Assembly (NCBI GenBank): GCA_014874185.1
Contig: JACWAF010000012.1
Coordinates: 1-61,166 of the forward strand
From: Nitrospirota bacterium
Lineage (GTDB): Bacteria; Nitrospirota; Thermodesulfovibrionia; Thermodesulfovibrionales; JdFR-88
Reading direction: 5' to 3'
Length of the DNA: 61,166 nt
Shown: piece by piece, positions 57,393 through 61,166 of the stretch
How the letters are laid out: every line of letters starts with the position of its first letter
How positions within the stretch are numbered: the stretch's first letter is position 1
Notes under the pieces: model-generated
The model's database searches: none
What the model saw: the letters and a program-made list of their open reading frames with translations, nothing else
Told to the model about the DNA's origin: nothing
Position numbers and translations under genes: made by a program

Positions 57393-58147
57393 GTCTCACG
57401 CACCCCTTCTATTTTTATCGGGCCCTGCGCGCTGCCGGTGACGAACTGCCTTATATAGGGGTTCGTGCTGCTCTTTATCTCTTCGGGAGTGCCCTCCCCT
57501 ACGATCCTGCCCTGATAAAGCATTGCTATGCGGTCGCCTATCTTGTACGCGCTTTGCATATCATGCGTGATGGCGACACCGGTGACGTGCAGTTCCACTT
57601 TCATTTTTATTATCAAGTCGTTTATGGCGTCGGCCAGAATGGGGTCTATCCCCGTAGTCGGCTCGTCATATAAAAGCACCTCGGGCTTGTGGGCTATGGC
57701 CCTTGCAAGCCCCACCCTCTTCCTCATGCCGCCCGATAGCTCGGAGGGCATCAAGTCTTCCACATTGGTGAGCCCCACGCGCCTCAGGTTCTCTATGGCT
57801 ATATATCTGGCCTCTTCCTCTTTCATTCCGGCCCTCAACAACGCAAAGCTTACATTTTGCCACACATTCATCGAATCGAAAAGGGCCGCGCCCTGGAAAA
57901 GCATACCAAATTTCTTCCTGATTTCGTAAAGGGATTTTTCATTGAGCCTAGTGATGTCCATGCCTTCGATGAGGACGGAGCCGCTGTCGGGCTTCAGGAG
58001 ACCTATTATATGCTTCAAAAGGACGCTCTTACCCGTGCCGCTGCCGCCGATGACCACCATCGTCTGCCCGCGCTCTACATGCAGGTTCGTGCCGTCCAGC
58101 ACCTTTTTGGTGCCAAAAGCCTTATGAAGGTCTATTACGTCTATCAT
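57389..58147 (-). CDS. mlaF: MlaF-type ABC transporter ATPase
   Basis: A 252-residue ATPase of the phospholipid-trafficking Mla system. Walker A GGSGTGKSVLLKH near 35, signature LSGGMRKRVGLARA near 140 and Walker B VLLYDEPTTGID are intact. Starts one base after the mlaE stop and overlaps mlaD by four. Direction of lipid flow cannot be told from sequence. Confidence 0.96.
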   Translation of the reverse strand: MIDVIDLHKAFGTKKVLDGTNLHVERGQTMVVIGGSGTGKSVLLKHIIGLLKPDSGSVLIEGMDITRLNEKSLYEIRKKFGMLFQGAALFDSMNVWQNVSFALLRAGMKEEEARYIAIENLRRVGLTNVEDLMPSELSGGMRKRVGLARAIAHKPEVLLYDEPTTGIDPILADAINDLIIKMKVELHVTGVAITHDMQSAYKIGDRIAMLYQGRIVGEGTPEEIKSSTNPYIRQFVTGSAQGPIKIEGVRET

Positions 58148-58148
58148 C

Positions 58149-58919
58149 CTAGAAGAGCCATGCCGAGAGGAAGTAATCCGATATCAAAATGGTCATGAAG
58201 CTTATCACAACCGCCCCCGTTGTCGCCTTGCCAACGCCCTCCGCGCCTCCGCTTGTATAGAAGCCCTTGTAGCAGCTTATCAGTGATATGGCCGCCCCGA
58301 AGAAGGCGGCCTTTACGAGCCCGTGATAGATGTCCCCCGTCTCCATAACGTCCCACGTCCTCTTCCAGTAGAGGACGGAGTTCAGCCTGAAGAGCCCCAC
58401 GGCGACGGCATAGCCGCCCAATATTCCTATTATGTCGGCCAGTATGGTGAGGGAGGGCAGCATGAAAAGGCCGCTCAGGAACCTGGGCACGATGAGGTAC
58501 TTGACCGGCTTTGTGGCAAGGGTCTCCAGGGCGTCTATCTGCTCCGTGACGCGCATGGTGCCAAGCTCCGCGGCCATTGCGGCCCCGGCCCTTCCGGCCA
58601 CTATAAGTCCGGTGAGCACCGGGCCCATCTCCCTGGTCATGGACAGGGCCACAACAGATCCCACCAGGGATTCCGCGCCGAAGCGCTTGAACCCGGTGAA
58701 GGTCTGCAGGGCCAGCACCATGCCTGTGAAAACGGCGGTGATCAGCACGACCGGCACGGAATTTATGCCGATCTCCTGCATCTGCTTTATTGTGTTCTTT
58801 ATCTCGAAAGGGGGTATGATGCTCTCTTTCAGGACCTTCCAAAAGAGGAGCAGCAGGCTTCCGGTCTCTTCGGTAAACCGCCTTATGAGCGCGCCAAGGG
58901 CGGCTATCAGGTTAATCAG
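58149..58919 (-). CDS. mlaE: MlaE-type ABC permease, probable CTG start
   Basis: A 256-residue permease with five or six membrane segments (VPVVLITAVFTGMVLALQ, MREMGPVLTGLIVAGRAGAAMAAE is the family core). From the first ATG (58781) it would lack the usual 45-residue N-terminus. The frame continues upstream without stop to a CTG at 58919 with AGGAGG seven bases before it, restoring INLIAALG and the amphipathic helix found in homologues. It overlaps alr by eight bases. Confidence 0.88.
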   Translation of the reverse strand: MINLIAALGALIRRFTEETGSLLLLFWKVLKESIIPPFEIKNTIKQMQEIGINSVPVVLITAVFTGMVLALQTFTGFKRFGAESLVGSVVALSMTREMGPVLTGLIVAGRAGAAMAAELGTMRVTEQIDALETLATKPVKYLIVPRFLSGLFMLPSLTILADIIGILGGYAVAVGLFRLNSVLYWKRTWDVMETGDIYHGLVKAAFFGAAISLISCYKGFYTSGGAEGVGKATTGAVVISFMTILISDYFLSAWLF

Positions 58920-60000
58920 TGTAGCGCCTCCTGGCCCCAGACCCCAGTGAGGTCATGATCTCGTATGGATTGGTCCCCGCCCAGTCCGCAAGCTCCAGAT
59001 GGCTTATTCCATTGCCTAAAAGCACCACCTCGTCACCCTCGCTTACGCCTGGTACGGCCGTTACATCGAACATGGTAAGGTCCATGCAAACCCTGCCCGC
59101 AAGCGGCACGCGCGCTCCCCTCACCAGGGCCTCGGCCCTGTTGGAGAGCGCCCTGTGGTAGCCATCGGCATAGCCCACGGGAACGACCGCGATAAGGGAG
59201 TCCCGTTTGGTCACGAATGTGCGGTCGTAGCTCACCGCCTTTCCGGGGCCAAGCCTCTTCAGGAGGGATATCTTCGATTTGACCTTCATCACGGGCTTCA
59301 GATTGCCGCTGTCACCTCCATGAAAAGGCGGGCACCCATAGAGGATGAGCCCCGCTCTCACGCCGTCCAGATGGGACTCCGGCATGACCAGCGTGGAGCC
59401 GCTCGCAGCCATATGGCAGAAGGGTTTTATCCCTTTTTCCGAAAGGGTCCTTTTTATCGAATTGAAATTTTCCAGTTGAGTTCTTGCATAGCCCAGGCCG
59501 CCGGGGCTTACGTCGGAGAAATGGCTCATCAGGCCGCTAAGCCGGATCCCCTGGAGGGAGGCCATCTCCAGCACCTCTTTAACCGTGTCCGCGCCGTTCA
59601 GGCCCATCCTGCCCATTCCGGTATCCAGCTTTAAGTGCACCCCGATGGGCCCGTCCCTTTTCAGGGCCTCTTTGGAGAACCGCTCGGCATCCCTGACCGA
59701 GTGGATGACCGGGGTCAGTGAATATTTGAGATACAGGGCCGGGTCTTCGGTGTCGAAGAGGACGAGGATGGGCGAGCTTATCCCGGACTCGCGCAGTTCA
59801 ACGGCCTCCGACAGAAAGGCCACGGCAAGGAGGGGGATGCCCTCTGGCTCCAGGGTCTTTGCCACCTGTGCCGCCCCGTGCCCATAGGCGTCCGCCTTGA
59901 CCACGGCGATTACGGGGCGGTTTGCCGTAATGGCCCTTATGGCCCCGAGGTTTCCCCTCAGGGCCGCCAGGTCTATCTCCGCTTCAGGCCCCCTCTGCAC
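58912..60000 (-). CDS. alr: Alanine racemase
   Basis: A 362-residue PLP enzyme producing D-alanine for peptidoglycan. The PLP lysine is K35 in VVKADAYGHGA; the catalytic tyrosine is in KAVSYDRTF near 245; the C-terminal MDLTMFDV and GTNPYEIMTSLG are as in the family. Starts at GTG 60000, sharing one base with the tatA stop. Confidence 0.96.
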   Translation of the reverse strand: MQRGPEAEIDLAALRGNLGAIRAITANRPVIAVVKADAYGHGAAQVAKTLEPEGIPLLAVAFLSEAVELRESGISSPILVLFDTEDPALYLKYSLTPVIHSVRDAERFSKEALKRDGPIGVHLKLDTGMGRMGLNGADTVKEVLEMASLQGIRLSGLMSHFSDVSPGGLGYARTQLENFNSIKRTLSEKGIKPFCHMAASGSTLVMPESHLDGVRAGLILYGCPPFHGGDSGNLKPVMKVKSKISLLKRLGPGKAVSYDRTFVTKRDSLIAVVPVGYADGYHRALSNRAEALVRGARVPLAGRVCMDLTMFDVTAVPGVSEGDEVVLLGNGISHLELADWAGTNPYEIMTSLGSGARRRYTD

Positions 60001-60197
60001 TATTTCTTTTCCTCTTCCTTCTTCTCCCCGCCCACCTTGGGCGTTACGTTTATCTCTTCAGGTTCGGATACGCTTTTTTTGAAATTTTTTATCGCCTGTC
60101 CCAGGCCGCGTCCAACCTCCGGCAGCCTTCCGGCGCCGAAGAGGACAAGGGCTATGACCAGGATGATCAGTATCTCCGGAAGTCCGAGTCCAAACAT
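60000..60197 (-). CDS. tatA: Twin-arginine translocase subunit TatA
   Basis: A 65-residue TatA/E protein: membrane helix at 5-21, the [22 protein letters not shown] hinge and amphipathic helix, then a Lys/Glu tail. It would form the Tat pore with TatC, which is not in the window. GGAGG precedes the ATG. Next to mobA, this is sensible, as molybdoenzymes are Tat substrates. Confidence 0.95.
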   Translation of the reverse strand: MFGLGLPEILIILVIALVLFGAGRLPEVGRGLGQAIKNFKKSVSEPEEINVTPKVGGEKKEEEKK

Positions 60198-60221
60198 CAG
60201 GTTCCTCCGTTTCCGGGCCCT

Positions 60222-60812
60222 TCAATGAGCAATGAGGGCCCGCGCCTTTTCCAGGTCTTCGAGGGTGTTTATGTTCACGAAAGACTTGCCTCCGGGGTCT
60301 ACCGCCCCGACCTCGTCCTCGCTTACGTATTCCGCGCCCGCATCGGACAAAATCCCCTGAAGGGAGGTATGCCCTTCAAGGATGCGCTTTTCCATCAAGG
60401 GGGCGCACCGCGCCGAATAGAGCGCGAAGAGCGGCTCGGCCTTTCCTTTCCAAACCGGCGCCACCGCGTCCGCGCCGGTCCGGTCCATCCTGTCTATTAT
60501 AACTCTAACAAGGCGGATGTCGATGAAAGGCATGTCACAGGCAACCGCGAAAAGCCGCCTGGCCCCGGTGGCCGCGAATGCGCTGAACAGGCCGGTCATC
60601 GGGCCGCGGACCGGATAGACGTCCCCAATGAGGGGCAGGCCGAGATGGAAATATTTCTCCGGCTCGTTGGCGCTTATCACCGTTTGGCGGAAGGGCAGCA
60701 TCGAGAACGCCCCTATCTGCCATTCTATTATCTTTTTCCCTTCCAGTCGCACAAACGCCTTCGGGGCGGGGAACCTTGTATTTTCGCCCCCGGCAAGGAT
60801 AACGGCAAACAT
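60222..60812 (-). CDS. mobA: Molybdenum cofactor guanylyltransferase MobA
   Basis: A 196-residue nucleotidyltransferase that adds GMP to molybdopterin for bis-MGD enzymes. The loop LAGGENTRFPAPKAFVRL at 6-23 is a variant of LAGGxSxRMGxxK; VACDMPF near 90 carries the metal Asp. ATG is six nt after a good -10; no Shine-Dalgarno. First gene of the run to mlaD. Confidence 0.92.
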   Translation of the reverse strand: MFAVILAGGENTRFPAPKAFVRLEGKKIIEWQIGAFSMLPFRQTVISANEPEKYFHLGLPLIGDVYPVRGPMTGLFSAFAATGARRLFAVACDMPFIDIRLVRVIIDRMDRTGADAVAPVWKGKAEPLFALYSARCAPLMEKRILEGHTSLQGILSDAGAEYVSEDEVGAVDPGGKSFVNINTLEDLEKARALIAH

Positions 60813-60818
60813 GGTGAT

Positions 60819-60847
60819 AGTTTATGGAAATCCTGCGGCAAATACAA
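60819..60847 (-). promoter_or_regulatory. mobA promoter (leaderless type)
   Basis: TTGTAT (60847..60842), 17-nt spacer, TAAACT (60824..60819), then six nt to the ATG on the minus strand. Confidence 0.6.
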
Positions 60848-60882
60848 GGAAATGGAGCGGTTTTGGGGATTATCGCATAACA

Positions 60883-60913
60883 TAGAAGCCGCGGATGAAA
60901 TCCGCGGCTTCTA
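60883..60913. repeat. Strong 14-bp hairpin
   Basis: TAGAAGCCGCGGAT-gaa-ATCCGCGGCTTCTA, perfect. Its core GCGGATGAAATCCGC is shared with the hairpin at 26255. A TTCTTTC...GAAAGAA palindrome follows at 60925-60947 and may be a distant relative of the palindromic repeat family. Confidence 0.7.
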
Positions 60914-60965
60914 TAACTCTCTTCTTCTTTCTTTCAAAGAGAAAGAAACTGGCTTTTATTTTGCT

Positions 60966-60999
60966 TTATTAACAGTCTCATAATAGGATGCACTTAATT
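60966..60999 (+). repeat. Copy of the MITE left end
   Basis: TTATTAACAGTCTCATAAT and the next 15 bases match 52620-52653 with one difference. No right end follows, so this is a solo terminus. Confidence 0.75.
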
Positions 61000-61040
61000 C
61001 AATTATCTGCTTATCCGGTTGGCTCATAAACTTCCCCGAT

Positions 61041-61166
61041 TGTCATTCCCGCAAGCCCCGTATCAGGTACGGGGCAGGCTCAGCGCGTCGGGAATCCAAC
61101 CCACCCCCGTCCCCTCCCAGGAGGGGATTAAGGGGTGGGTAGATTCCGGACAAGCCGGAATAACAA
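61041..61166 (-). repeat. Composite repeat, copy 2 (inverted; may run off the edge)
   Basis: Inverted copy of 51806-51932: same GGATTCCC, GGGTGGGT, CCCCTCC palindrome and TCCGGAATCTACCC modules. It differs internally by CTGCCCCGTACCTGATACGGGG, a module also found at 17909. 60813-61166 has no gene. Confidence 0.85.

Overview
The window is a GC-rich (about 58-60%) stretch of a Gram-negative bacterial chromosome. It carries the 5' end of a 16S rRNA gene, a cell-envelope gene set (murJ, uppP, a LolC/E-type permease, mlaE-mlaF-mlaD) and many housekeeping genes. A DsrC-like protein, a radical-SAM pair, a CxxCH motif and a probable selenoprotein point to an anaerobic or sulfur/metal-oriented lineage. 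Nitrospirota (Thermodesulfovibrionia-like) or a related deltaproteobacterial-type phylum fits best, but this is an inference from gene content; the 137 bases of 16S should be searched to settle it.

Layout. 1-3.7 kb: 16S rRNA 5' end with its promoter, an MBL-fold hydrolase and murJ, then about 840 bp of repeats. 3.7-9.3 kb: a tightly overlapping operon of dCMP deaminase, cdaA, ybbR/cdaR and glmM, followed by comEC; radC follows. 10-17 kb (minus): site-2 protease and rimO; thiL, lon, hsp20 and galU. 17-21.7 kb: a pyruvate-kinase C-domain protein, tandem repeats, an aminotransferase with lipA, a small HhH protein, and a DsbC-like gene with an in-frame UGA. 21.7-28.1 kb: mutS, gcvH-lpdA, eno-ftsB. 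28.1-30.7 kb: a small accessory islet (polysaccharide deacetylase, glycosyltransferase, broken HTH gene). 30.7-36.2 kb (minus): metK-ahcY and uppP-ftsK. 36-45.3 kb: nuclease-fold protein, YchF-like ATPase, CBM48 protein, lysS, LolC/E permease, and two adjacent radical SAM enzymes. 45-49 kb (minus): two small orphan proteins and mnmG-orphan-rsmG. 49-53.6 kb: DsrC-like protein, divergent serS/nth, yvlD, tadA, tRNA-Ser, ytxH and DUF948. 53.7-60.8 kb: recD2, then a minus-strand run mobA-tatA-alr-mlaE-mlaF-mlaD.

The most notable signal is at 20848-21687. Two apparent ORFs are one frame, interrupted only by a UGA at the first position of a thioredoxin-like xPFC active site. The UGA is followed by a hairpin with the spacing and loop G of a bacterial SECIS. 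I read this as a Sec-containing, DsbC-like periplasmic protein with an N-terminal CxxCH motif.

Other themes. Many genes (lysS, mutS, mobA, uppP, murJ, serS, the lolC/E-like gene, recD2, the selenoprotein) have a sigma70-like -10 box 5-8 nt before the ATG and no Shine-Dalgarno, so leaderless mRNAs look common. Intergenic space is dominated by palindromic and MITE-like repeats; one family shows compensatory changes in its stem. Operon partners are usually joined by 1-, 4- or 8-bp overlaps.
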